Assembly (NCBI GenBank): GCA_913777945.1
Contig: CAJYTY010000022.1
Span: 269,815-333,814 of the forward strand
DNA: 64,000 bases
Source of the DNA: an uncultured Acinetobacter sp.
GTDB lineage: Bacteria > Pseudomonadota > Gammaproteobacteria > Pseudomonadales > Moraxellaceae
Reading direction: 5' to 3'
In this document: positions 1 to 8,451 of the stretch, piece by piece
How positions within the stretch are numbered: position 1 is the stretch's first letter
Layout of the letters: each line of letters begins with the position of its first letter
The notes under the pieces: generated by a model
Told to the model about the DNA's origin: nothing
Database searches by the model: none
The model's input: only the letters and a program-made list of their open reading frames with translations
Translations under genes and position numbers: made by a program

Positions 1-203
1 GCATTACAAATATCTACCGCATAACCCACTGGTTTACCTGCGACAACATAGGAAATAGGATCCGATGACTCACGGTGTCCAATAATAATTTTTCCACTGC
101 TTTTAATTTTAGCCAAAGTATCCGCAGCTTGAACCTGAGTTGCCCCTCCAACTGTACAAATCATCAATGCCGATACAATTAGTGAGGTTGCAGAATGTTT
201 CAT
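1..203 (-). CDS. Amino-acid ABC transporter substrate-binding protein, GltI-like (5' part only)
   Basis: Only the first 67 codons are in the window; the gene runs off the left edge. The translation begins MKHSATSLIVSALMICTVGG and has a Sec signal peptide ending near QVQAA. It is followed by DTLAKIKSSGKIIIGHRESS and a segment reading PISYVVAGKPVGYAVDIC. That pattern (short helix, then 'G-x-R-x-x-x-P-x-S-Y' and 'P-x-G-Y-x-x-D-x-C') is typical of periplasmic glutamate/aspartate binding proteins of the SBP_bac_3 family. Start chosen at 203 because the ATG is preceded by an AAGGAG-like site (ctccttg on the + strand). The ligand is inferred from the family only. Confidence 0.8.
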   Translation of the reverse strand, partial: MKHSATSLIVSALMICTVGGATQVQAADTLAKIKSSGKIIIGHRESSDPISYVVAGKPVGYAVDICN

Positions 204-784
204 AAAAACTCCTTGATTATATTTCGCTAAATTTTAAGAAAGCTGTATATTATTCAACCTACCTAAAAAATAGCTCTCCTTTCATTTAAAGCAATTATCA
301 AGCCAACTTTTAATTGTTGCTTATCATCGACCGATTCCACTATTTTTACATGCTTTCTTATCCTAATTGAAAGCACTTCATACAGTTTTTCGCTAGACTT
401 TAGTCTTAGCTTTGATTGCTTTAGATTATTTTAACGCCAAAATCTTTTTTTTAAAGTTTTATTTTCAAAAAAACGTGATTTAAATCACATTAAATTAAAT
501 TATTTGCATCTTTTTAGTGCCAGCAACATTCTGCATGCATCATTTTGAATCTATGCATTTTTTGCATATAAAGTGAACGAAATATCTAAAAAACAATCAT
601 CACCAAATAAAATAATGAAAATAAATTTCATTCATTGTTAATTAAAACTTATTAATTGCTAAAAAATTAGATTGTGACTGCGCAGGTATTTGAATACAAA
701 AACATTATTGATTTTGTATTCAAACATTTAAATCTTTAATTTATTTGAAATTCGTTATTTTTGATGTGCCCTTTTGGATTGGCA
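204..784. other. 581-bp AT-rich intergenic region with promoter of the binding-protein gene
   Basis: No convincing gene on either strand. The stretch lies upstream of the leftward binding-protein gene and downstream of the leftward glutathione transferase. It contains a perfect palindrome matching the CRP/Vfr pattern (475-488) and an inverted repeat TGCTTTC/GAAAGCA at 351-375. Otherwise it is low-complexity A/T sequence. Confidence 0.6.
475..488. promoter_or_regulatory. Possible CRP/Vfr-type operator
   Basis: The sequence GTGATTTAAATCAC is a perfect 14-bp palindrome and fits the CRP core GTGA-N6-TCAC. It lies about 270 bp upstream of the leftward amino-acid transporter gene, so it would act at a distal promoter. 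The match is visible; the regulator assignment is inference. Confidence 0.4.
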
Positions 785-1549
785 TTACATACCACGCCAA
801 TCCACTCTGGCATTTCGTTCGGTTTCGTAAATTCGCTGTACATATTGCCCCAAAGGCAAACTTAGCAGGTAGGTTTTGTAGGTATCGAGTTCGGGCGAAT
901 GAAATTCAGTATTTTCCACTTCCCAAGGTGTGCCATTTGGATGCAGTAAAGGGGCCAAAATGGCACATACCGCTATATCAGCTAATCCAAGACGATCACC
1001 TACCATATAGCGTCCGTAGTTTTCGACTAAACGATCATTAAGTAGTAGTACAAGCTCATCTAGACGCGCCTTAGACTGGGCAACTTTATCTTGTTCGAGT
1101 TCGTAACTTTTTTTGACCAGCGTCTTAAGGATTGGTTTTGAAAATTTTTCAAATTGTCGCAAGTAGCCCTGCTCGCCCATCATGATTTCAATCGGTTCAT
1201 CACTGTAAGACAACGCATGTGCCAATGACCAACGGCGAACATGAATCCCAAGCTCGTCTGCAAGTTGATCAATTTCTAAGGCTGCGCGTCGTTGTGCAGG
1301 ATCTTTTCTCAGCAAGGAATGTTCAGGGTAAGTATCGTCAAGATAAAGTGCAATCGGAGTCGATTGAGCAATCCATCTTGCATCATCTTTTAGAATGGGT
1401 AACTTATTTTGACCTGTTTTTAACTGTGCGAACGCACGATGAAAACCAGGAATCAAATTATGAGCAACATAATCAAGCTCTTTGTGATCCAGTAACCAGC
1501 GAGCTTTCTCACAGTAATGAGACAAAGGGAACTGGTATAAAACCCGCAT
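785..1549 (-). CDS. Glutathione S-transferase family protein
   Basis: The 254-residue protein opens MRVLYQFPLSHYCEKARWLL, a thioredoxin-fold GST N-terminal domain (about residues 1-80). It has the 'SxYCEKARW' active-site region, the cis-Pro segment 'NKLPIL' and the glutathione-binding 'AQSTPIALYLD' motif. An all-helical C-terminal domain follows (about 95-230; 'DRLGLADIAVCAIL' is the conserved N-capping region). It probably conjugates or reduces electrophiles with glutathione in the cytosol; the substrate cannot be read. It is monocistronic, and a GGAG ribosome site precedes the ATG. A 377-bp gap separates it from the divergent sulfur operon. Confidence 0.85.
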   Translation of the reverse strand: MRVLYQFPLSHYCEKARWLLDHKELDYVAHNLIPGFHRAFAQLKTGQNKLPILKDDARWIAQSTPIALYLDDTYPEHSLLRKDPAQRRAALEIDQLADELGIHVRRWSLAHALSYSDEPIEIMMGEQGYLRQFEKFSKPILKTLVKKSYELEQDKVAQSKARLDELVLLLNDRLVENYGRYMVGDRLGLADIAVCAILAPLLHPNGTPWEVENTEFHSPELDTYKTYLLSLPLGQYVQRIYETERNARVDWRGM

Positions 1550-1927
1550 AAAAACTCCAAATTATTTTTTTAGTCAACCAAATGTAAAAAACATTGTTTT
1601 GCCTTGTTACTTTAGAATTAAGCGCGCTTTAAAACAATGTACTTTTTGTGCCAAATCTCTGTCTAAATCACCTATTGCCGCGATATGAAAACTATGAATT
1701 TTTATTCAAAGCATATGAAGTAGATCGATAAAAATAGATATTTAAGATGTAATTTAATGGAGGGATTAATATAAGCAATTGAATTTAAAAAATTTGTTAA
1801 ATAAGAAAAAGTGATTTTCTTAGCTGAAATAAAATTTAGCATTTTTATCGATTAGTTTTGACAAATACATCGTTTAGAAAAGCACAGAATTTTACCTAAA
1901 GTATTGATATCAAATAAGGGTATCAAT
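1550..1927. other. Divergent promoter region between GST gene and sulfur operon
   Basis: AT-rich, without an ORF. A TTGACA hexamer at 1858-1863 could be the -35 of the rightward operon, but no good -10 at the right spacing is visible. I did not find a clear sigma-54 -24/-12 element, which SfnR-type control would need. Confidence 0.4.
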
Positions 1928-3139
1928 ATGTCTGAGTTAAGTTCGTCATCTAAACGCTCGGTTCACATTCTTAAAAACGACCAACAAGCATTAAACGCGG
2001 CCTATCAAGTTGCTGATGAAGCACTTGTAAACCGAAACATACGAGATCAACAACGTATTTTGCCGTATGAGGCAATTGAACACTTGAGTCAAAAAGGTCT
2101 TGGCGGTATTCGAATTCCTAAACGTTATGGTGGTGCTTTTGTATCAAATAAAACTTTAGCTCAGGTGTTTCGTATTTTAAGTAAAGCCGATTCTAATGTT
2201 GGCCAAATCCCACAAAATCAAATCAGCCTGTTAAATTTAATTGATTTAATGGGAAATGAAGAACAAAAAAAACGTATATTTGGCGAAATACTGGCAGGTA
2301 AACGCCTCGCCAACGGCGGGCCTGAGCGCCAGAGTAAAGACAGTAAAACCGTTCATACGACGCTCATACAAAATGGAGAAGTTTGGGTCTTAAACGGCGA
2401 AAATTTTTATTCTACGGGTAGCATTTTTGCAGATTGGCTGGCAATTAAAGCCCTTCACCCAGAAGGTCATGTGGTTTTGGTATTGGTTGATCGCTTTACA
2501 AATGGGATCGAAATTGAAGATGACTGGAATGGATTTGGTCAGCGCACCACCGCAAGTGGCACGATAAAACTCAATCAAGTACACATCGATCCTGCGCTTA
2601 TTTTTGATGAGCGTTTATTGACACAAGCTCCAAATTATCGAGGTGCCTATTCGCAATTGATGCAAGTAGCAATCGATGTCGGGATTGCTGAAGCTGCATT
2701 TACTGATCTTATATCAGCGGTAAAAAAAGCGCGCCCAGTTATCGATGCCAATGTTGAAAAAGCCAGTTTAGAACATTTCACCATTCAGGAAACAGGCAAG
2801 CTTCAAGTCTTACTTGATGCCGCGATAGCATTACTTGATGATGCTGCCGAGTATCTGGATGAACTGGATTCACAATTCGAAGTGACGGATGCACAGGCTG
2901 CCCGCGCCTCTATTTTGGTGGCAGAAGCCAAAGTCTATGCCAATGATGCAGCACTAACTATCTCTGAAAAATTACTCGAACTTGGTGGTAGTCGTGCCAG
3001 TTTAAGTCAGCACAATTTAGATCAGCACTGGCGCAATGCACGTGTACATACGCTGCATGATCCTGTGCGCTGGAAAATCCATGCGATTGGCAACTATTAC
3101 CTCAATGGCGTCTTCCCTGCACGTCATGCATGGATTTAA
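1928..3139 (+). CDS. SfnB/DszC-type acyl-CoA-dehydrogenase-fold flavin monooxygenase (first paralogue)
   Basis: A 403-residue protein with the acyl-CoA dehydrogenase fold. It has an N-terminal helical domain with 'RIPKRYGGAFVS', a middle beta domain ('NGENFYSTGS', 'DDWNGFGQRTTASGT') and a C-terminal helical bundle ending 'HWRNARVHTLHDPVRWK'. 'FYSTGS' and 'WNGFGQR..SG' are typical of the SfnB/DszC sulfur-acquisition branch, which uses reduced flavin and O2 on sulfur compounds rather than acyl-CoAs. ATG at 1928 is preferred over an upstream TTG because AAGGG lies just before it. It is the first gene of a six-gene operon, with 10 bp to its paralogue. No flavin reductase is present locally. Confidence 0.85.
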   Translation: MSELSSSSKRSVHILKNDQQALNAAYQVADEALVNRNIRDQQRILPYEAIEHLSQKGLGGIRIPKRYGGAFVSNKTLAQVFRILSKADSNVGQIPQNQISLLNLIDLMGNEEQKKRIFGEILAGKRLANGGPERQSKDSKTVHTTLIQNGEVWVLNGENFYSTGSIFADWLAIKALHPEGHVVLVLVDRFTNGIEIEDDWNGFGQRTTASGTIKLNQVHIDPALIFDERLLTQAPNYRGAYSQLMQVAIDVGIAEAAFTDLISAVKKARPVIDANVEKASLEHFTIQETGKLQVLLDAAIALLDDAAEYLDELDSQFEVTDAQAARASILVAEAKVYANDAALTISEKLLELGGSRASLSQHNLDQHWRNARVHTLHDPVRWKIHAIGNYYLNGVFPARHAWI

Positions 3140-3149
3140 GGAGAGCTTC

Positions 3150-4373
3150 ATGACATCTTATCAAGCAATCGCATCTTTTAATTCATCAAACTCCACACAG
3201 GCACATATTATCCGAGACGATGCCGAGGCACTTTCAATTGCCACCACATTGAGTGAGCGTTTTAAAGAAAAAAGTGTGCAACGTGATGCCGAGCGGATTT
3301 TGCCTTTTGAGGAAATTGAGCAATTTAGTCAGTCTGGCCTTTGGGCAATTACCGTACCAAAACGCTTTGGCGGTGCAGATGTTTCTAGCCTGACAGTGGC
3401 AAAAATCATTGCACTGTTTAGTGGCTTTGACGGCTCGATTGGACAGATTCCTCAAAATCACTTCTATGCCCTTGAGGTACTTCGTAATACTGGTACCGAG
3501 CAACAAAAGCAGAAGCTCTATAAAGAAGTATTGCAAGGCGCACGTTTTGGCAATGCACTTGCAGAATTTAAACCCAGAACAGCGGCTCAGAAACATACAA
3601 CGATTACAGCCACCGAGAATGGTTATTTGATTCAGGGTGAAAAGTTCTATTGCACAGGCAGTTTATTTGCACATCGTATTCCAACTTTGGTCATAGATGC
3701 GCATGGTCGCGAATATTTGGCTTTTGTAAAACGTGAAAGTCAGGGATTGAGCCTTGTTGATAACTGGAGTGGCTTTGGACAACGTGTGACAGGCAGTGGT
3801 GCGGTAAAATTTGATCGTGTTTTTGTTGCTTATGACGATGTTATTCCCTTTGATGTAGCCTTTGATCACCCGACACTGGTTGGCCCTTTTGCACAAATCA
3901 TGCATGCCGCGATTGAAGTCGGAATTGCCCGTGCCGCATTCGAAGAAACGCTAAAGCGCGTCCATCAAGCCCGTCCCTGGATTGATTCAAATGTTGATAC
4001 CGCGGCTCAGGACCCACTCACCATTTACGATGTTGGACGTATTGCAATTGATGTAAGAGCAAGCGAAGTCTTACTCAAACGTGCAGCTCAATCAATCGAT
4101 ACGGCACGTTTAGACACCACAGCAGAGCATGTTGCATTAGCTTCATTGGCGGTTGCGAAGGTCAGAGCGCATAGTACTGAAACTGCACTTAAAGCCAGTT
4201 CGAAACTGATCGAACTTGCAGGGAGTCGTGGTAGTCAGCGTCAAGATGGACTCGACCGTTTTTGGCGTAATGCACGGGTACACACGCTACATGATGCTGC
4301 GCGCTGGAAATACTTTTTTATTGGCAATTATGCATTGAATGAAATTTTTCCTCCACGACGAGGGACATTGTAA
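3150..4373 (+). CDS. SfnB/DszC-type acyl-CoA-dehydrogenase-fold flavin monooxygenase (second paralogue)
   Basis: A 407-residue paralogue of the preceding gene. The same landmarks recur in order: 'RILPFEEIEQFSQSG', 'VPKRFGGADVS', 'IGQIPQNH', 'FYCTGSLFA', 'NWSGFGQRVTGSG' and a C-terminus with 'FWRNARVHTLHD'. The pair is clearly a tandem duplication that has diverged, perhaps acting on two oxidation states or forming a heteromer. The start at 3150 has AAGGAGAG directly upstream. The stop codon overlaps the next ATG (TAATG), indicating translational coupling. Confidence 0.85.
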   Translation: MTSYQAIASFNSSNSTQAHIIRDDAEALSIATTLSERFKEKSVQRDAERILPFEEIEQFSQSGLWAITVPKRFGGADVSSLTVAKIIALFSGFDGSIGQIPQNHFYALEVLRNTGTEQQKQKLYKEVLQGARFGNALAEFKPRTAAQKHTTITATENGYLIQGEKFYCTGSLFAHRIPTLVIDAHGREYLAFVKRESQGLSLVDNWSGFGQRVTGSGAVKFDRVFVAYDDVIPFDVAFDHPTLVGPFAQIMHAAIEVGIARAAFEETLKRVHQARPWIDSNVDTAAQDPLTIYDVGRIAIDVRASEVLLKRAAQSIDTARLDTTAEHVALASLAVAKVRAHSTETALKASSKLIELAGSRGSQRQDGLDRFWRNARVHTLHDAARWKYFFIGNYALNEIFPPRRGTL

Positions 4374-5785
4374 TGACAAATAAAACACACAAACACATTT
4401 TACTGAATGCTTTTGACATGAACAGTGTCGGCCATATTAATCATGGTTTATGGACTCATCCGCGTGATCAGTCGCATCGATTTAATGAGCTGAGTTACTG
4501 GACAGAACTGGCACAAACACTCGAACGCGGATTATTTGATGGCTTATTTATAGCCGACATCACAGGGGTGTATGATGTTTATCAAAATAATATCGATCTC
4601 ACGTTAAGAGAATCAATTCAGCTCCCCAGCCACGACCCAACGACGTTGGTCTCGGCAATGGCAGCCGTCACACAACATTTAGGCTTTGGGGTTACGGTGA
4701 ATTTGAGCTACGAAACGCCCTATCAGTTTGCACGGCGCTTTGCTTCACTCGACCATCTCACGCAAGGGCGTATTGGCTGGAATATTGTTACAGGCTATCT
4801 TGATAGTGCGCAACGCTTAATTGGGCAGTCTGCGCTTAAAGATCACGATCTGCGCTACGATCAGGCAGAAGAGTTTTTAGCACTCTGCTACAAATACTGG
4901 GAAGGCTCTTGGGAGTCCGATGCATTGCTCAAGGACAAACAACATCGAGTTTTTACAGATCCTCACAAGGTACATTCGATTCATCACTCTGGGCGGTTTT
5001 ATCAAAGTGAAGGTGTATTTCAAGTTGCACCTTCGGTGCAGCGCACGCCAGTGTTGTTTCAAGCAGGCGCCTCTTCAAGAGGAATGGCCTTTGCAACTGC
5101 TCATGCCGAATGCATTTTTATTGGTGGCGACCAACCCGACAAGATCAAACAAAATGTCGATAAAATTCGTGAGCGCGCCAAACAGCATGGGCGCCATCCA
5201 GACGATATCAAGATTTTTGTCGGCATTACCGTGGTCACTGCCGCAACAACGGCTGAAGCACAAGATAAACTGGCGGAGTATCGTCGCTATGCTTCTCCCG
5301 AAGCTGGGCTTGCCCATTATGCAAGTTCGGTCGGTATCGACCTATCGAAATATGCCGATCATGAGGTGGTTCCCTATCAAAAAAGTAACAGCATCGCTTC
5401 GGTAAATGAAAAATTTAAAACCCAACAAATCACCATTCAGGATTTAAAAGATCAACACGTTTTAGGTGGGCGTTACCCACTGATTGTTGGCAATGGTGAA
5501 GACGTGGCAAAACGACTGATTGAGCTGGTCGATCAAACAGGCGTAAATGGATTCAATTTAACGCGTACCGTCGCACCAGAGTCACATCATGACTTTATTC
5601 AATACGTGATTCCTGAGCTGCAACAACGAGGCCGTTTTAAAACTGCATATAACGAAGGCTCGTTACGTCAAAAAATTTCAGGACACGGCGATTTGCTTCC
5701 ATCGACGCATCCCGTTGAGCAATATCGATGTTCACCTTCCACACATTCATTCAATTTAAATCAACACGAAAAAATTACAGCATAA
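4373..5785 (+). CDS. LLM-class flavin-dependent monooxygenase (NtaA/SnaA/DszA family)
   Basis: This 470-residue protein has the luciferase-like TIM-barrel signatures of the NtaA/SnaA/DszA branch. These are an N-terminal 'HILLNAFDMNSVGHINHGLW', 'SYWTELAQTLERGLFDGLFIAD', 'LDHLTQGRIGWNIVTGY' and 'TPVLFQAGASSRGMAFA'. Family members use FMNH2 and O2 to cleave C-S or C-N bonds. It sits directly after two SfnB/DszC-like enzymes, so a sulfoxidation/desulfonation step is inferred. A C-terminal tail of about 30 residues beyond the barrel is rich in His and Ser. The substrate is unknown. Confidence 0.87.
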   Translation: MTNKTHKHILLNAFDMNSVGHINHGLWTHPRDQSHRFNELSYWTELAQTLERGLFDGLFIADITGVYDVYQNNIDLTLRESIQLPSHDPTTLVSAMAAVTQHLGFGVTVNLSYETPYQFARRFASLDHLTQGRIGWNIVTGYLDSAQRLIGQSALKDHDLRYDQAEEFLALCYKYWEGSWESDALLKDKQHRVFTDPHKVHSIHHSGRFYQSEGVFQVAPSVQRTPVLFQAGASSRGMAFATAHAECIFIGGDQPDKIKQNVDKIRERAKQHGRHPDDIKIFVGITVVTAATTAEAQDKLAEYRRYASPEAGLAHYASSVGIDLSKYADHEVVPYQKSNSIASVNEKFKTQQITIQDLKDQHVLGGRYPLIVGNGEDVAKRLIELVDQTGVNGFNLTRTVAPESHHDFIQYVIPELQQRGRFKTAYNEGSLRQKISGHGDLLPSTHPVEQYRCSPSTHSFNLNQHEKITA

Positions 5786-5800
5786 TTCTTGGAGTCTTCG

Positions 5801-6634
5801 ATGGCACAGTCATCTTCATCAGAAAAACTCATTATTCTTGGGGCATTATTTGTCGTTTTAATTATTGGGCTTGTAATCTGGAATCAGAATAGACAAAGTC
5901 AGCATCAAGAGTTAGTGATCGGTATTAGCCCTCCTTTTGCTCACCCGCTGCAAGCGGCAGCCAAAGAAGCTGAAAAACAAGGGATTCATGTCAAGCTGGT
6001 CGAGTTTTCCGACTGGAATACGCCAAACATCACTTTAAATAATGGCGACATTGATGCCAATTTCTTTCAACATCAGCCTTTTCTAAGCAATGCAATTAAA
6101 GAAGGTGGTTATAAACTCAAAGCTTTTGGTGTGGGCGCAGCATCTCACGTCGGATTATATTCAAAAAAATATAAGTCACTGGATGAACTACCGCAAAATG
6201 CACGTGTAGTGGTTCCGAATGATCCAGTCAATCAAGGGCGTGCTTTGCTCTTACTGCAGCAAGCCAAACTGATTCAGCTTAAAGATCCAAACAATTACTT
6301 GTCTAAATTAAGTGATATTACAGTTAATCCAAAAAATCTAAAATTTATTGAAGTTGAAGGCCCTCAAACTGCACGTGCAATTGATGATGTCGACTTGGCA
6401 TTTGGCTATCCACACTATTTGCGTTTGGCTAAAACAGCCGATCCAAATAGTGCCCTACTTTTAGACGACACAACCAATAAACGTTATGCCATCTTGTTTG
6501 TGGTCCGAGATGATTATGAAGATAAAGACGGTAAGCTGAAAAAATTTATTGAGATTTATCAAAATTCACCGGCGGTAAAAGCAGCCATAGATGAAGACAT
6601 TGGACCAAAACTTTGGTTCCCAGGTTGGGTCTAG
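5801..6634 (+). CDS. MetQ/NlpA-family substrate-binding protein with N-terminal membrane anchor
   Basis: A 277-residue NlpA-family binding protein. Features are 'VIGISPPFAHPLQ', 'NNGDIDANFFQHQPFL', 'LDELPQNARVVVPNDPVNQGRALLLL' and a C-terminal 'WFPGWV'. Usual MetQ proteins are lipoproteins. This one has a hydrophobic segment at about residues 9-25 but no lipobox cysteine and no clear cleavage site, so it is probably an uncleaved signal anchor. ATG 5801 is preferred over TTG 5789. The metN-like gene starts 10 bp downstream. It binds methionine or a related organosulfur compound by inference from the family and the operon. Confidence 0.85.
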   Translation: MAQSSSSEKLIILGALFVVLIIGLVIWNQNRQSQHQELVIGISPPFAHPLQAAAKEAEKQGIHVKLVEFSDWNTPNITLNNGDIDANFFQHQPFLSNAIKEGGYKLKAFGVGAASHVGLYSKKYKSLDELPQNARVVVPNDPVNQGRALLLLQQAKLIQLKDPNNYLSKLSDITVNPKNLKFIEVEGPQTARAIDDVDLAFGYPHYLRLAKTADPNSALLLDDTTNKRYAILFVVRDDYEDKDGKLKKFIEIYQNSPAVKAAIDEDIGPKLWFPGWV

Positions 6635-6644
6635 GAGGTTAATC

Positions 6645-7712
6645 ATGGTTAGTTTTGGATCACAGGTTGATTTCTCACCGCCACATATTCAGATTCGTGC
6701 ACTCAATAAAACCTATACATCGAATGGCCAGACTGTGCAGGCGCTTAAAGCCATTGATCTGGATATTCCACAAGGCAAAATTTTAGGCGTGATTGGAAAA
6801 AGTGGTGCTGGAAAATCATCTTTGTTACGCACGCTAAATGGACTAGAAACACCGAGTTCTGGCTCTATTAAAATTCATCAAGATGAATTAACCACACTTG
6901 ACCACGCACAGCTCATTCATCTGCGTCAGAAAATTGGCATGATTTTTCAGCATTTTAATCTGATGTCGGCTAAAACGGTGTGGGACAACGTCGCGTTACC
7001 ACTTAAAATTGCAGGTCTAGATAAAGTAGAAATTCAACGCCGCGTCGATGAAGTTTTGGGCTTGGTCGATCTGGCACATAAAGCCGGGCAATATCCATCA
7101 CAGCTCTCCGGTGGGCAAAAGCAGCGTGTCGGGATTGCCCGAGCGCTGGTGCATCATCCTGAAATTTTACTCTGTGATGAAGCCACATCGGCGTTAGATC
7201 CCGAAAGTACCGCCACTGTTCTCTCCTTGTTAAAAAAGATTAATCGGGATTTAGGCATTACGGTGGTGTTGATCACGCATGAAATGCAGGTCATTCGTGA
7301 AATTTGTGATCAAGTGGTGGTTATAGATCAAGGGGAAATTGTCGAGTCTGGTTTGGTCTGGTCAGTTTTTTCAAATCCAAAGCAAAAAATCACTCAAGAA
7401 CTGCTGAATCTTGAACAACTCAATTTACCTTTTACGCTTTATGAAGCGCCACAAGATCACTTAACGCATCGAATCATTAAAGTTCGTTATCAAACCGATC
7501 TTAAGCATCCACCAAACTTAACCGATTTACTGAGATTACTCGGGTCGCATACTTCTTTGTACCAGAGCCATGTCGATACTGTTCAGGATCACTTAATTGG
7601 CACATTAATTTTAGCCATACCAGAGCAAGCTTTTGATGCGCAGGTACTAAAACAACTGTCTCATTTTGTTTTTGATGTGGAGGTGATTGGCTATGCACAA
7701 CCAACTTCTTGA
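6645..7712 (+). CDS. metN: Methionine-type ABC transporter ATP-binding protein
   Basis: A 355-residue ABC ATPase with Walker A 'GKSGAGKSS', signature 'LSGGQKQR', Walker B 'ILLCDEATSALD' and the H-loop 'LITHE'. The C-terminal part (about residues 260-350) looks like the NIL regulatory domain of MetN, which binds substrate and inhibits transport. Start 6645 follows a strong GGAGG. The end overlaps the permease gene by 20 bp. Together with its neighbours it forms a complete MetQNI-type importer. It is probably not the housekeeping copy, because it is embedded with monooxygenase genes. Confidence 0.88.
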   Translation: MVSFGSQVDFSPPHIQIRALNKTYTSNGQTVQALKAIDLDIPQGKILGVIGKSGAGKSSLLRTLNGLETPSSGSIKIHQDELTTLDHAQLIHLRQKIGMIFQHFNLMSAKTVWDNVALPLKIAGLDKVEIQRRVDEVLGLVDLAHKAGQYPSQLSGGQKQRVGIARALVHHPEILLCDEATSALDPESTATVLSLLKKINRDLGITVVLITHEMQVIREICDQVVVIDQGEIVESGLVWSVFSNPKQKITQELLNLEQLNLPFTLYEAPQDHLTHRIIKVRYQTDLKHPPNLTDLLRLLGSHTSLYQSHVDTVQDHLIGTLILAIPEQAFDAQVLKQLSHFVFDVEVIGYAQPTS

Positions 7713-8352
7713 TTTATTGCTTACAGGTACACTGGATACCTTACTGATGGTAGGCGTATCCGCTTTACTGGCATTTTTGATTGGTTTACCGCTCGCCGTT
7801 TTACTGGTGATGACCTCTGAACATGGGATCTATCCTTCTATTAAAATTAATCAGCCCATTGGCTGGGTCATTAATATTACCCGCTCTATTCCGTTTTTAA
7901 TTTTAATGGTGGCGCTCATTCCAGTAACGCGCTGGATTGTCGGTACCAGTTATGGTGTGTGGGCGGCTGTTGTTCCACTTACACTTGCTGCAATCCCCTT
8001 CTTTGCGCGCATTTCCGAGGTCAGTTTGCGCGAGGTCGATCAGGGCCTGATTGAAGCTGCACAGGCCATAGGCTGTAATCGCAAACAGATCATCTGGCAT
8101 GTACTCCTACCTGAAGCCATGCCTGGCATCGTGGCGGGTTTTACCGTTACTGTGGTTACCATGATTAATTCTTCGGCAATTGCAGGTGCAATTGGTGCAG
8201 GTGGTTTAGGCGATATCGCTTATCGTTATGGCTATCAGCGTTTTGATCTGACCATTATGTTTGCCGTTATTTTAGTTTTGATTGTATTGGTGATGCTGAT
8301 ACAAGCCACAGGCGATGCGCTTTCCAACCAACTCGATAAACGCAAAATCTAA
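7693..8352 (+). CDS. metI: Methionine-type ABC transporter permease
   Basis: A 219-residue permease with five hydrophobic segments. The EAA loop is 'EVDQGLIEAAQAIGCNRKQIIWHVLLPEAMPG', split as 'EAAQAIGCNRKQI' and 'VLLPEAMPGI'. Length matches E. coli MetI (217). ATG 7693 is chosen over TTG 7687 because GGAGGT at 7680-7685 is correctly spaced. It is the last gene of the operon; a hairpin follows at 8375-8398. Confidence 0.88.
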   Translation: MHNQLLDLLLTGTLDTLLMVGVSALLAFLIGLPLAVLLVMTSEHGIYPSIKINQPIGWVINITRSIPFLILMVALIPVTRWIVGTSYGVWAAVVPLTLAAIPFFARISEVSLREVDQGLIEAAQAIGCNRKQIIWHVLLPEAMPGIVAGFTVTVVTMINSSAIAGAIGAGGLGDIAYRYGYQRFDLTIMFAVILVLIVLVMLIQATGDALSNQLDKRKI

Positions 8353-8374
8353 ACTTCTTTATGATTCACACTTC

Positions 8375-8398
8375 GCCATGACCTGACTTTGTCATGGC
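8375..8398 (+). terminator. Probable terminator of the sulfur operon
   Basis: GCCATGAC pairs with GTCATGGC across an 8-nt loop, followed by a short T-rich stretch (TTTCAT). The U-tract is weak, so termination may be partial, with read-through toward ychF. Confidence 0.5.
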
Positions 8399-8451
8399 TT
8401 TCATGTAAAATCAGCCTTAATTTTTACATTACACTTTTTGTGAGTCATTTC

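Noticed and set aside
505..522. TGGCAC ... TGCA on the minus strand as a sigma-54 promoter of the amino-acid transporter
   Set aside because: The GG-to-GC spacing is two bases too long for a -24/-12 promoter.
776..803. GGATTGGC/GCCAATCC hairpin at the end of the glutathione transferase gene as a terminator
   Set aside because: No T-run on either strand; likely incidental.
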